Origin: Opitutaceae bacterium
GTDB taxonomy: Bacteria; Verrucomicrobiota; Verrucomicrobiia; Opitutales; Opitutaceae
Length of the DNA stretch: 42,810 bases
Reading direction: 5' to 3'
Assembly: GCA_028822375.1 (NCBI GenBank)
Contig: JAPKDW010000006.1
Coordinates: 1 to 42,810, forward strand
In this document: one piece after another, positions 1 to 8,324 of the stretch
How the letters are laid out: the number at the start of each line of letters is the position of its first letter
How positions within the stretch are numbered: the first letter of the stretch is position 1
Position numbers and translations under genes: made by a program
Notes under the pieces: generated by a model
What the model was told of the DNA's origin: nothing
What the model saw: the letters and a program-made list of their open reading frames with translations, nothing else
The model's database searches: none

Positions 1-1410
1 TTCACGTATCCAGTTTATGGCCTCTTCGCTTGATTCGAAGAAGCCATCTAGTTGAGCTTCATAGGCTAGGGAGAGAATTTCTTTAAAAAGAATCCCAGGT
101 TTTAGGCCAATTTCAATTAAGTGGCGACCTAGTAATATTGGTTTCGGAGCAGAATCGTTTACTGCGAGTTCCGCTATTCGATTTGAATAGTCCGCCAATC
201 GTTTTTTCTGTTCCGGAGAAACGAGAGGGGGTCGCCCCAAATGATCCGAGCGCATTACGTAATGCAATTCATTTGTAGTTGCAGGATAAATACGTCTGGA
301 AAGGCGTCGTAAACTAGAATCGCTTGGGGGTCCGTCTTTGAATGAATTGAGAAAGTGATGGTTTTCGACGAGCTTTCGTACTTTCCCGGCTGTAGCGATC
401 GGAGCGCCTATTCGTTTGAGTAGGCTTTCGGAAAGCCAACCGCTGTCTTGGTCGTGACCAGGACTAATCCAACGAAGCTTTCCGCCTTTTTCGGCAAAAC
501 GCGTTTGGCGAGATTTTCCTAAGTCGTGGCAAAGCGTTCCGAAGATCAGAGTTGTTCGAAGTGATTCGTCGAGATCTTTCCAGTCGGTTTTCTCAACCAA
601 TGCGTCAAGACAATGTAGGGTGTGAGTAAATACATCGCCTTCAGGGTGCCACTCGGGATCTTGAGGTAAGCGGAGCAAAGCATTGATTTCAGGAAAGAAT
701 GCGATCCAGCCGCTTTCCTTCAGAGCTACCATTCCCATTGACGGGATTCTAGATTTTTCGGCCCACTTACGCCATTCTCCCCAGATGCGTTCAAGGGCGA
801 GCGTTGAATACTCGGACTTCATTTGCTTGCAGAGTTCTGCGGTATCGGGATGAAGCTTTAATCCGAAGCGCCCGGCAAATTGAACCGCTCTTAGCGCTCG
901 CAACGGATCTTCCGAAAAAGCGTCGCTTACGTGACGCAAAATTCCGTTCTCAAGATCGGCCTGGCCGCCGTAGTAATCGATAATGACCTCTTTGTCAGGA
1001 TCGTAGAGAAGGGCGTTGATGGTGAAATCGCGGCGGCGTAATGCCGTTTTTTCGTCGAGAGAGATATCGGGATGGATTTCGAAGCCTCGGTGACCTGTCC
1101 CGGATTTCGATTCAGTGCGTGGTACGCTAAAGTCGTATTCCGAACCATGCCGCCATAGTTTAACGACAGCGAACGATTTACCGACTCGATCGGTACGGCC
1201 AATTGTCTGAAGGGTATTTGCGATTGTGTCTAGTTCGAGTCCGTAGACTTCCACGTCGAAGTCATTTGGTTTTTGCCCAAGCAGAGCATCTCGAACACAG
1301 CCGCCAACTAACCGACAGGTGGCGCCCCTTTCTTTAAGAAGAGCAATTGCTTCCTTCAAATCTGGTGAGATTTGAAGAGAAAACGACGTTTTGCGTGGTG
1401 AAATGGTCAT
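1..1410 (-). CDS. cca: CCA tRNA nucleotidyltransferase (poly(A) polymerase family), 3' end cut by window edge
   Basis: This enzyme adds or repairs the 3' CCA end of tRNAs. I translated the minus strand from ATG at 1410-1408; the frame stays open for all 470 codons to position 1, so the C-terminus lies outside the window. Seen: the nucleotidyltransferase motif GGCVRDALLG (residues 36-45) followed by the metal-binding D-F-D (50-52), the RRDFTINAL block (126-134), the EDPLRALRAVQFAGRF block (about 168-182), then HPEGDVFTHTL and an HD pair (295-296) typical of the HD-containing subclass. It starts 9 nt after the stop of the upstream DUF423 gene, so the two are probably cotranscribed. Whether it is a CCA-adding, A-adding or poly(A) enzyme cannot be settled from motifs alone. 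Confidence 0.93.
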   Translation of the reverse strand, partial: MTISPRKTSFSLQISPDLKEAIALLKERGATCRLVGGCVRDALLGQKPNDFDVEVYGLELDTIANTLQTIGRTDRVGKSFAVVKLWRHGSEYDFSVPRTESKSGTGHRGFEIHPDISLDEKTALRRRDFTINALLYDPDKEVIIDYYGGQADLENGILRHVSDAFSEDPLRALRAVQFAGRFGLKLHPDTAELCKQMKSEYSTLALERIWGEWRKWAEKSRIPSMGMVALKESGWIAFFPEINALLRLPQDPEWHPEGDVFTHTLHCLDALVEKTDWKDLDESLRTTLIFGTLCHDLGKSRQTRFAEKGGKLRWISPGHDQDSGWLSESLLKRIGAPIATAGKVRKLVENHHFLNSFKDGPPSDSSLRRLSRRIYPATTNELHYVMRSDHLGRPPLVSPEQKKRLADYSNRIAELAVNDSAPKPILLGRHLIEIGLKPGILFKEILSLAYEAQLDGFFESSEEAINWIRE

Positions 1411-1419
1411 TAAATGGCA

Positions 1420-1785
1420 TTACTCGGAAGCAGAGCTAAACGCTAAAGCAACCCAGCCTACGATTAAACTCAGTCCGCCAAGGGGCGTAACAGGCCCAAG
1501 GATTGAGGGTCCGCCGAGAGCTAGGCCGTAGAGTGATCCAGAGAAGAGTAAAATCCCTGCCAGCCACGTCCAGGCTGCAATGGTTGATTGTCGCGATTGA
1601 ATTCCGCCAGATCGGAACGCCAGGGAAAAGAGGGCCACAGAATGGACCAAGTGATAGAGAACGGCCGTTTTCCAGGCTTCAATCATACCTTCTGCAACCA
1701 ATCGGTCGTTGAGAGCATGAGACCCAAAAGCTCCCAAAGCAATGGCGATGGCAGCGGATATGGCGGCGATTTTCAGGAAATTCAT
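1420..1785 (-). CDS. DUF423 family small integral membrane protein
   Basis: A 121-residue protein with about four hydrophobic segments. Its N-terminus resembles the DUF423 (YgdD-like) family: an Ala-rich first helix followed by GAFGSHAL at residues 18-25, then the YHLVHSVAL segment. Length and hydrophobicity match the family. The biochemical role of the family is unknown; it acts in the inner membrane by prediction. It lies directly upstream of the CCA-adding enzyme gene on the same strand with a 9-nt gap, which suggests one transcript. The ATG at 1785 is the natural start because the first transmembrane helix begins right after it. Confidence 0.85.
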   Translation of the reverse strand: MNFLKIAAISAAIAIALGAFGSHALNDRLVAEGMIEAWKTAVLYHLVHSVALFSLAFRSGGIQSRQSTIAAWTWLAGILLFSGSLYGLALGGPSILGPVTPLGGLSLIVGWVALAFSSASE

Positions 1786-2020
1786 ATTAATCTAGTTGGT
1801 TATAAGAAAACGGGAAACAATAGCGTTCTCTTGGAGAACATAAATCATCCCGTTACTGGAGACGAATCAAGTCAAGACGTAGGAATGAGCGTTTAGCTTT
1901 ACTCAAAGGGATCTCGTAGCAGAATGGCATTCTGGCCTCGACTCGAAGCGGTGAATTTTGCATCGATCAAGAGTGCTTTAGAGTATCGCTCGCAAACGAC
2001 CAATTGAACTCCAACCCGAT

Positions 2021-2701
2021 ATGAAGATCCGCTTCGCCATTCTTGCCACTACCGTTTTCGCCTTAGCTGTGTCGGTTTTCGGCCAAAATTATAGTCTTAA
2101 CCTAGACCTGACTTTCGACACGAAGTACGTCTTTCGCGGTCAGCAATTAGCGGATAACGTTTTCCATCCGTCGATTGAGTTCGCTCAGGATGATTTATAT
2201 TTGGGAATATGGGCATCGCAGCCAATGGAAAACCGTGGTTGGCCTGAGCGGTGGCAAGACGAGGTCGATTTTTACGGAGGCTACGGGTGGGCCATCAACG
2301 AAAAGACCAGTTTCGATATTGGCGGGGCTTACTATTATTATCCAACAGGCGATAGCACGATTGAGCCCTATATCGGGATAATTCGCGAGGTTTCGGGAAT
2401 TGAGACCTCGCTCTACCTGTACCGGGATCTAGATTTGGACACGACGACTGCTGAGGGATCCGCGAATTACAGTTTGCCGCTTGGAGGAAACGCTTCGGTA
2501 GATCTGGGAGTGAACCTGGGAACGGTGGACGCGGACAGTCGAGGAAGCTATTTTTATTATGGAGCGGACGTGGTGGTGCCTTTCGAGCTGAACGATAATG
2601 CAGTCTTTTCCGTAGGCGTTCATTACTCGGATAATGATATCGGTTTCCTCATTCCCGACAGTCATTTCCACGGGTCTACTTCTATAACGATTGGCTTTTA
2701 A
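2021..2701 (+). CDS. TorF-like putative outer-membrane porin
   Basis: A 226-residue protein with a Sec signal peptide (basic MKIR, hydrophobic stretch to about residue 20, then FGQ). The mature part is a run of alternating amphipathic beta strands, rich in Tyr and Gly, ending in a C-terminal Phe as outer-membrane barrels do. The early motif TFDTKYVFRGQQ (residues 31-42) is typical of the TorF/Gcw_chp putative porin family ('S/T-x-Y-x-FRG'). Substrate unknown. It is transcribed away from the DUF423-cca pair; the 235 bp between them should hold divergent promoters but I could not assign boxes. The family call rests on motif and architecture; membrane localisation is inferred. Confidence 0.75.
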   Translation: MKIRFAILATTVFALAVSVFGQNYSLNLDLTFDTKYVFRGQQLADNVFHPSIEFAQDDLYLGIWASQPMENRGWPERWQDEVDFYGGYGWAINEKTSFDIGGAYYYYPTGDSTIEPYIGIIREVSGIETSLYLYRDLDLDTTTAEGSANYSLPLGGNASVDLGVNLGTVDADSRGSYFYYGADVVVPFELNDNAVFSVGVHYSDNDIGFLIPDSHFHGSTSITIGF

Positions 2702-2767
2702 CGCGCTATCGGTTCATCCGATTCGATCCAAGCGTCAGATTCTCGGCAAAAAAGTCTCTCAAAATCA

Positions 2768-2795
2768 TTGACAAGCCTTCGAGAGGGGGTAGGAG
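2768..2795 (+). promoter_or_regulatory. candidate sigma-70 promoter for rplM-rpsI
   Basis: A perfect TTGACA at 2768-2773 is followed after 16 nt by TAGGAG (2790-2795), a poor -10. It lies 25 nt before the rplM ATG, which would make a very short leader. The -35 is convincing, the -10 is not. Confidence 0.4.
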
Positions 2796-2819
2796 TTTTC
2801 CTCTTTTTCTCGAAATCCG

Positions 2820-3248
2820 ATGAAAACATTTTCAGCCAAAAAGGAAACCGTTAAACGCGATTGGGTCATTATCGACGCCAAGGATCAAATCCTAGGCCGA
2901 TTGGCCGTGAAGATTGCTAATCAATTACGTGGACGGAATAAGCCAACTTACACGCCTCACGTCGACACCGGCGATTTCGTTGTTGTTATCAACGCCGACA
3001 AGATCGTTCTGACAGGTAAAAAGGAAGAGCAGAAGAAGTACATGTTCTATAGCGGCTATGTTGGCGGCGAGAAGTATTTGAGCGTTTCTCAAATGCAAGA
3101 GCGCCGTCCGGACTTCGTCGTGAAGCACGCGGTTAAAGGCATGCTTCCAAAGAATCGTCTTGCTGCTAAGATGCTCACGAAGCTCAAAATTTTCGCTGGC
3201 GAGGAACATCCTCACGAAGCGCAACAACCCAAACCAATTTCACTTTAG
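2820..3248 (+). CDS. rplM: 50S ribosomal protein L13
   Basis: L13 is an early-assembling protein of the large ribosomal subunit. The 142-residue length equals the usual bacterial L13. Family blocks are visible: W-x-x-IDAKDQILGRLA near residues 15-28, the HVDTGDFVVVINADKI stretch (42-57), KMYFYSG-type segment (here KKYMFYSGYVGG, about 71-82) and VKGMLPKNRL (about 106-115). It is followed 15 nt later by rpsI, the conserved rplM-rpsI pair found in most bacteria, and both share the terminator behind rpsI. Confidence 0.98.
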   Translation: MKTFSAKKETVKRDWVIIDAKDQILGRLAVKIANQLRGRNKPTYTPHVDTGDFVVVINADKIVLTGKKEEQKKYMFYSGYVGGEKYLSVSQMQERRPDFVVKHAVKGMLPKNRLAAKMLTKLKIFAGEEHPHEAQQPKPISL

Positions 3249-3263
3249 TAACTCTTCCCTGAC

Positions 3264-3662
3264 ATGGCAGAAGAAAATAGCGTTTATCTAGGAACTGGCC
3301 GCCGCAAGACAGCGGTTGCTCGCATTCGCCTCACAGAAGGCACGGGCCAGGTAGTAATCAACGGCAAGACTGTTGATGATTTCTTTTCTCACGAGAATTT
3401 CTCGAGAGCAGCATTGCTTCCGCTCGCGACGATCGATGCGAAAGAAAAGTTCGACGTTAAAGCCACCGTACAAGGGGGCGGCGACAGCGGACAAGCAGGA
3501 GCTTTGGCTCTTGGTATTGCTCGCGCATTGCTTAAATTCGACGTTGAGCTCCGAGCGGCCTTGAAACCAGCAGGTCACCTGACTCGCGACCCTCGAATGA
3601 AGGAACGAAAGAAGGCAGGACAACCAGGAGCGCGCAAGAAATTCCAATTCTCGAAGCGCTAA
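3264..3662 (+). CDS. rpsI: 30S ribosomal protein S9
   Basis: S9 is a small-subunit protein whose basic C-terminal tail reaches the P-site tRNA. The 132-residue protein shows the family's GTGRRKTAVARIRL block (10-23), GGGDSGQAGALALGIARAL (about 71-89) and the invariant basic tail ending in KKFQFSKR. Second gene of the rplM-rpsI operon, 15 nt after rplM, with a rho-independent terminator directly downstream. Confidence 0.98.
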   Translation: MAEENSVYLGTGRRKTAVARIRLTEGTGQVVINGKTVDDFFSHENFSRAALLPLATIDAKEKFDVKATVQGGGDSGQAGALALGIARALLKFDVELRAALKPAGHLTRDPRMKERKKAGQPGARKKFQFSKR

Positions 3663-3688
3663 GCCGACTCAAAAATTCAATTTTCGAC

Positions 3689-3730
3689 AAGGTCCTCTCT
3701 GGTTATTCGCCAAAGGGGGCCTTTTTGTTT
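3689..3730 (+). terminator. rho-independent terminator of rplM-rpsI
   Basis: A 10-bp stem (3689-3698 pairing with 3714-3723, two G-U pairs) encloses a 15-nt loop and is followed by a T-rich tail. It begins 26 nt after the rpsI stop. Confidence 0.85.
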
Positions 3731-3760
3731 TCACATAACGACTGTAGAAATAGTAGATTT

Positions 3761-3766
3761 TATAAT
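3761..3766 (+). promoter_or_regulatory. candidate -10 box of the arginine operon promoter
   Basis: A perfect TATAAT lies between the rpsI terminator and argC, 86 nt upstream of the argC ATG. No good -35 is found at 16-18 nt upstream (the sequence there is ACGACT), so the promoter may need an activator. Confidence 0.4.
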
Positions 3767-3788
3767 GTGCGGGAAAAACGCATAGGAT

Positions 3789-3811
3789 CGTCGATCATCC
3801 AAAAATCGACG
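3789..3811 (+). promoter_or_regulatory. inverted repeat in the argC leader, possible operator or hairpin
   Basis: CGTCGAT (3789-3795) and ATCGACG (3805-3811) form a perfect 7-bp inverted repeat with a 9-nt spacer, 23 nt downstream of the candidate -10. The position suits a repressor site or leader hairpin. It does not match the E. coli ARG-box consensus as I know it. Confidence 0.35.
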
Positions 3812-3851
3812 TTTCGACTTCAATCGCGAAACCTCAAACAGAAATAGTACA

Positions 3852-4883
3852 ATGAACGCAGCAATCGTAGGCGCATCCGGATACGGCGGGGAAATTCTCG
3901 TCAAACTGCTGGCAGCTCATCCGAAGGCCAATCTCGTATCGGTTACTTCAAGAAGCCAAGCAGGCCGCAAAGTAAGTGAAGTGATTCCCGAATTGCGGGG
4001 CGTGCTCGACGATATGGTTTTTGATGTTTCCGATGCTCAGGCAATCGCTGCTCGGGTTGATTTGGACTGTGTTTTCCTAGCGCTTCCGCATGGCGCAGCA
4101 GCGGAGTATGCGAGAGTGATTGTCGAAGCGGGAAAGCAGGTTATCGATTTCAGTGCCGATTTCCGGATTTCCGATCCGGCGATCTACGAGGATTATTACG
4201 GTCAGCCGCACCCGGATGTGGAATTACTCCAGGATGCGCAGTATGTGCTTCCTGAAATCACTGAAGACGGTTGGCAATCCAAGAAGCTCTTCGCGTGTCC
4301 CGGATGTTATCCTACCAGTATTTTAACACCGCTTTTTCCACTGCTTAAAGCGGGTATTGTCGGCAAGCAGCATATCGTTGCCAATTCATTCAGCGGAACT
4401 AGTGGCGCCGGAAAGCAAGCGAACGAAGCGTTCTCGTATTGCGAGGTTAATGAAAGCGCCAAGGCTTACGGAATTCCCAAACATCGGCACTTGAGCGAAA
4501 TCGAGGAGCAGCTCGGAATGGCGGGCCAGGGTGAAGTGATCATTCAATTCAATCCGCACCTCGCTCCAATGAACCGGGGAATTGTCACGACCATTACAGT
4601 ACCTGCAGGCGATTCTACGATCGAACAGCTTTACGAAGTTTGGGAAGTCGCTTATGCGAATCGGCCATTTGTCTATATCCTTCCATCGGATACGCGACCG
4701 GAAACGAAGTACACCGTTGGTACCAACCGAGTGGATATTTCGGCAATCAAGGATTCTAGAACAGGTAACTTCGTTATTACCTCTGCGGAGGACAATTTGA
4801 TGAAAGGTTTAGCAGGCCAAGCGATTCAGATCATGAATCTTTGGCAGGGCTGGGATGAAACGGAAGGGTTGATCCATGTCTAA
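3852..4883 (+). CDS. argC: N-acetyl-gamma-glutamyl-phosphate reductase
   Basis: Third step of arginine synthesis: NADPH-dependent reduction of N-acetylglutamyl-5-phosphate to the semialdehyde, in the cytoplasm. The 343-residue protein opens with the Rossmann motif GASGYGGEILVKLL (residues 7-20), has the catalytic-cysteine block ACPGCYPTS (148-156, probable nucleophile Cys152), the SGTSGAGKQ loop and the KHRHLSEIEEQL segment with the active-site His. Length is normal for the family. First gene of the arg operon; its stop overlaps the argJ start by 8 nt, which suggests translational coupling. Confidence 0.97.
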   Translation: MNAAIVGASGYGGEILVKLLAAHPKANLVSVTSRSQAGRKVSEVIPELRGVLDDMVFDVSDAQAIAARVDLDCVFLALPHGAAAEYARVIVEAGKQVIDFSADFRISDPAIYEDYYGQPHPDVELLQDAQYVLPEITEDGWQSKKLFACPGCYPTSILTPLFPLLKAGIVGKQHIVANSFSGTSGAGKQANEAFSYCEVNESAKAYGIPKHRHLSEIEEQLGMAGQGEVIIQFNPHLAPMNRGIVTTITVPAGDSTIEQLYEVWEVAYANRPFVYILPSDTRPETKYTVGTNRVDISAIKDSRTGNFVITSAEDNLMKGLAGQAIQIMNLWQGWDETEGLIHV

Positions 4884-6096
4884 CGAAGTGCATTTCCAAG
4901 AGGACACGAACGGCCTTAGCGATCCTAAAGGGTACTTGGCTGCAGCGGTCAGCGCGGATATTCGGGGCAATGGCGGTGATCGCTTGGACATGGGAATCGT
5001 ATATTCCTTGTCTCCTTGCGCAGCAGCAGGTGTTTTTACGAAAAACGCGGTTAAGGCGGCTCCGGTACTGGATTGCGAACGCATCCTTGGTTTAGGTACG
5101 CCGATACATGGAATCGTAGCCAATAGCGGAAATGCGAATGCTTGTACGGGGACGCAGGGAATCCAAGATTCTTTGGAAATGATTCGGTCGGCTGAAGCGG
5201 CTTGCGGTTCACCGGAAAACGGATTTTTGGTTTGTTCGACTGGTAGAATCGGCGACTTGCTACCGATGGATAGAATCAAGCCGGCGATAGCTAAATTGGG
5301 CGAATCCATTGAGAAGGATAGCGCATGTGGCGCTGAGTTTGCTACATGTATTCTTACTTCCGATACACGGAATAAGACATGTACGGCTCAATTCGAAATT
5401 AATGGAAAGCTCGTTTCGGTTGGTGGCGCGGCAAAAGGAGCGGGTATGATTCAACCGGATATGGCAACGATGTTGGCATTTGTCACCACGGACATCGCTG
5501 CATCTTCTGCCGAACTGAAATCGCTTCTCGTCGAAGCGGTGGACCCGACTTTTAATGCCATCACAGTGGATGGCGACATGAGCACGAACGATACGGCGCT
5601 GGTTCTAGCTAATGGCGAATCGGGAGTGAAGCTTGATGATCAGTCGAGGGCTTTGTTTAAAGAGGCTCTTTACCGGGTTTGCGATTGTTTAGCGGATAAG
5701 ATCGTTTCGGATGGCGAACGGATTACGAAAGTTGTGGAGATTCTCATCAGTGGAGCGGCAAGCAATTCGGACGCGGAAAACATTGCTCGGGCGATTGGCA
5801 ATTCTTTGCTCGTGAAAACTTCTTGGTATGGAAACGATCCGAATTGGGGAAGGTTAATGGATGCTTTGGGATATGCGGATGCTCAGATCGATCAGTATGT
5901 AATCGATATCAGCTACGATGACGTGTCAGCTCTTGTATCGGGAGATCCGATACCTAATAATAAACCCAAGTGGAAAGAAGTCGTTTCTCAGTCTCGGTTT
6001 ACTATCAAAATCGATATGCATCAAGGCGATGGAATCTATCGGTTGAGAGCGAGCGATTTAACTGAAGGGTACGTAGACTTTAACAAAAGCGAATAA
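4876..6096 (+). CDS. argJ: bifunctional glutamate N-acetyltransferase / ornithine acetyltransferase
   Basis: ArgJ moves the acetyl group from N-acetylornithine back to glutamate, so the pathway runs as a cycle and no ArgE deacetylase is needed. The 406-residue precursor contains the autocleavage site inside KGAGMIQPDMATML; the break should fall between Ala197 and Thr198, making Thr198 the nucleophile of the beta chain. VANSGNANACTG (81-92) is also a family block. Whether it is mono- or bifunctional (acetyl-CoA as donor too) is not readable from sequence. The ATG lies inside the last codons of argC. Confidence 0.97.
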   Translation: MSNEVHFQEDTNGLSDPKGYLAAAVSADIRGNGGDRLDMGIVYSLSPCAAAGVFTKNAVKAAPVLDCERILGLGTPIHGIVANSGNANACTGTQGIQDSLEMIRSAEAACGSPENGFLVCSTGRIGDLLPMDRIKPAIAKLGESIEKDSACGAEFATCILTSDTRNKTCTAQFEINGKLVSVGGAAKGAGMIQPDMATMLAFVTTDIAASSAELKSLLVEAVDPTFNAITVDGDMSTNDTALVLANGESGVKLDDQSRALFKEALYRVCDCLADKIVSDGERITKVVEILISGAASNSDAENIARAIGNSLLVKTSWYGNDPNWGRLMDALGYADAQIDQYVIDISYDDVSALVSGDPIPNNKPKWKEVVSQSRFTIKIDMHQGDGIYRLRASDLTEGYVDFNKSE

Positions 6097-6117
6097 TCTT
6101 CGGAGAGCTATTTTAGG

Positions 6118-7002
6118 ATGATCATGAACATGCAGGACATAATTTCAAAGGCGGCGGTATTGGTTGAAGCCTTGCCATACGTTCAAGAATTCAGAAATTC
6201 CGTATTCGTTATTAAATACGGAGGAAGTTTCATGGATGACCCTGATCCGGAAATTAGGGCACGGGTTGCAGGCGACATCGCCTTTTTGTCCGCAGTTGGT
6301 ATCCATGCGGTTGTGGTGCATGGCGGTGGCAAGGCGATTAGCCGGGCGTTGAGCGAAAAGGGAATTGAAACGAAATTTATAAACGGCCTGCGGTACACTG
6401 ATGAGGATACGGTAAAAGTGGTCGACGAAGTATTGAGCGGCCAAGTCAACGGCGAAGTCTGCGAGATGCTGCAAATCCGCAATGATCGACCTATCGGGAT
6501 ACCTGGAACGACAGTGCTCGAAGGCGAGAAATACACTGAGGATAGCCAGGGAAATCCAGTGGACCTTGGTTACGTTGGCAATGTGGTTGCGGTAAAGTCG
6601 AAGATTATTAAAAAGGCGATTAAAGACGGTTATACTCCGGTGATTTCCCCAGTCGCTAAAGGGATAGATGGTAAGCTATACAACGTAAACGCCGATGTGG
6701 CAGCCGCTTGCGTGGCGAGCGCGTTGCGGGCTCGGAGATTGGTTTACTTAAGCGACGTGCCAGGTCTATTGAGAGATCCTAAAGATCCGGATACATTGAT
6801 TCCTGCGCTTAAAGTTAATCAAGTAGAGAAGCTGAAAGCTAACGGAACGATTAGCCAAGGTATGCTACCTAAGGTCGACAGTTCAATGAAGGCTCTCGAT
6901 TCAGGAGTTCACCGGGTCCATTTGATCGATGGTAGATTGCCCCATAGTCTGCTATTGGAAATTTTCACTGATAAGGGAATCGGCACTGAGATTTCGCGCT
7001 AA
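6118..7002 (+). CDS. argB: N-acetylglutamate kinase, long arginine-sensitive type
   Basis: Phosphorylates N-acetylglutamate with ATP. The 294-residue protein has [11 protein letters not shown] (about 32-42), [14 protein letters not shown] (about 66-79) and [15 protein letters not shown] (about 176-190). About 25 residues precede the first core strand; this N-terminal helix and the overall length match the arginine-inhibited hexameric kinases rather than the shorter E. coli enzyme (258 residues), so feedback inhibition by arginine is expected (inference). Three in-frame ATGs (6118, 6124, 6130) compete; GGAGAG at 6101-6106 favours 6118. Lies 21 nt after argJ. Confidence 0.97.
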   Translation: MIMNMQDIISKAAVLVEALPYVQEFRNSVFVIKYGGSFMDDPDPEIRARVAGDIAFLSAVGIHAVVVHGGGKAISRALSEKGIETKFINGLRYTDEDTVKVVDEVLSGQVNGEVCEMLQIRNDRPIGIPGTTVLEGEKYTEDSQGNPVDLGYVGNVVAVKSKIIKKAIKDGYTPVISPVAKGIDGKLYNVNADVAAACVASALRARRLVYLSDVPGLLRDPKDPDTLIPALKVNQVEKLKANGTISQGMLPKVDSSMKALDSGVHRVHLIDGRLPHSLLLEIFTDKGIGTEISR

Positions 7003-7050
7003 TTTCGTCGGAATACAGCTTTCCGATAGAACCTTTAAATACAATACGCC

Positions 7051-8286
7051 ATGAACGCTAAACTGGATACCGAACAGCTTTATAAAGATAATGTGCTCGG
7101 CAATTATGGATTGCCGCCAGTGACTATCGTTCGTGGTCGCGGTCTCCGGGTGTGGGATGATGCGGGTAAAGAGTATTTGGATTTTTGTTCTGGAATAGCG
7201 GTTACCAGTTTGGGGCATTGTCACCCGAATTTGGTCGAGGCTATTCAGAAGCAGGCGGCTGCTCTGCTCTGCGTGAGCAATCTGTATCGGAACGAGAATC
7301 AGGCGAAACTGGCCGCGAAACTCGACGAAAAAGCAGGCGGCGGCGGCAAGCTATTCTTTTGCAATAGTGGAGCGGAAGCAAATGAAACCCTCATCAAATT
7401 GTCTCGGCTTTACGGTCAAAAGCAATCTGGCGAGGAGGGTAAGCGCTACAAAGTCGTTTGCGCGGAAAATGCGTTTCATGGTCGGACATTCGGAGGAATG
7501 AGCGCGACGCCTAAAGCGAAAATTCAAGACGGATTTGCTCCTTTAGTGGACGGTTTCGTTTTCGCGGAGCTAAACAACCTGGCAAGTTTCGAAGCGGCGA
7601 TTGACGACGATACTGCTGCTGTATTTATCGAAACAATACAGGGAGAAGGGGGCATTTATCCGGCAAGCGTTGAGTTTCTTCAAGGATTAAGAGCGCTTTG
7701 CGATGACAAGGGAGTCCTGCTTTTGATCGATGAAGTGCAATGCGGCGTTGGTAGAACAGGCACGTTTTTCGCCTATGAAGAAGCGGGTATTCGCCCGGAT
7801 GCTATTGGTATGGCCAAAGGCCTTGGCGGCGGCGTGCCGATTGGAGCGGTCTGGATTGACGATGCATACGCTGACTTGTTTGGGCCGGGCTCCCATGGCA
7901 CGACATTCGGGGGTACGCCTTTGATTAGCGCGGCTGCTCTAGCGGTACTCGAAACGATCGAATCGGATAGTCTCTTGGAGCAGGTCCAAGAGAATGCTCC
8001 TTATGTGATGGAGCGCCTTAGAAGGCTTCAATCGGAATTACCGGAGTACATTTTGGAAATCAGAGGTTCTGGCTATATGATCGGTATTCAAATAGCGGAG
8101 TCACCGATGGATATGGTCGCATTGCTTCGTGAGAAAGGGCTAATAGTTCCCCCTGCGGGGACCGACGTTATCCGTTTCCTTCCTGCATTGACGGCAACGA
8201 AGAAAGACTTCGACGAAGCGATAGCGCTTTTTGGCGAGGCTTCGAGAGAACGCTCGGCACTGATCCGGAAGTCAGCCACTGCGTAA
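7051..8286 (+). CDS. argD: acetylornithine aminotransferase
   Basis: PLP-dependent class-III aminotransferase that converts N-acetylglutamate semialdehyde to N-acetylornithine, with glutamate as amino donor. The 411-residue protein shows the SGIAVTSLGHCHP block (47-59), FFCNSGAEANE (102-112), FHGRTFGGMSAT (142-153), LLIDEVQCGVGRTG (224-237) and the PLP-lysine segment GMAKGLGGGVPIGA with Lys256. Fourth gene of the arg operon, 48 nt after argB. Such enzymes often also act on succinyl-diaminopimelate; that cannot be told here. Confidence 0.95.
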   Translation: MNAKLDTEQLYKDNVLGNYGLPPVTIVRGRGLRVWDDAGKEYLDFCSGIAVTSLGHCHPNLVEAIQKQAAALLCVSNLYRNENQAKLAAKLDEKAGGGGKLFFCNSGAEANETLIKLSRLYGQKQSGEEGKRYKVVCAENAFHGRTFGGMSATPKAKIQDGFAPLVDGFVFAELNNLASFEAAIDDDTAAVFIETIQGEGGIYPASVEFLQGLRALCDDKGVLLLIDEVQCGVGRTGTFFAYEEAGIRPDAIGMAKGLGGGVPIGAVWIDDAYADLFGPGSHGTTFGGTPLISAAALAVLETIESDSLLEQVQENAPYVMERLRRLQSELPEYILEIRGSGYMIGIQIAESPMDMVALLREKGLIVPPAGTDVIRFLPALTATKKDFDEAIALFGEASRERSALIRKSATA

Positions 8287-8324
8287 ATGAAAAACAATTA
8301 CAACAACGAGATTAAGAATTTATT

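Noticed and set aside
927-1202. A 91-codon minus-strand frame
   Set aside because: It is in the wrong frame inside the CCA-adding enzyme gene, whose own frame is open over 1-1410 with all motifs.
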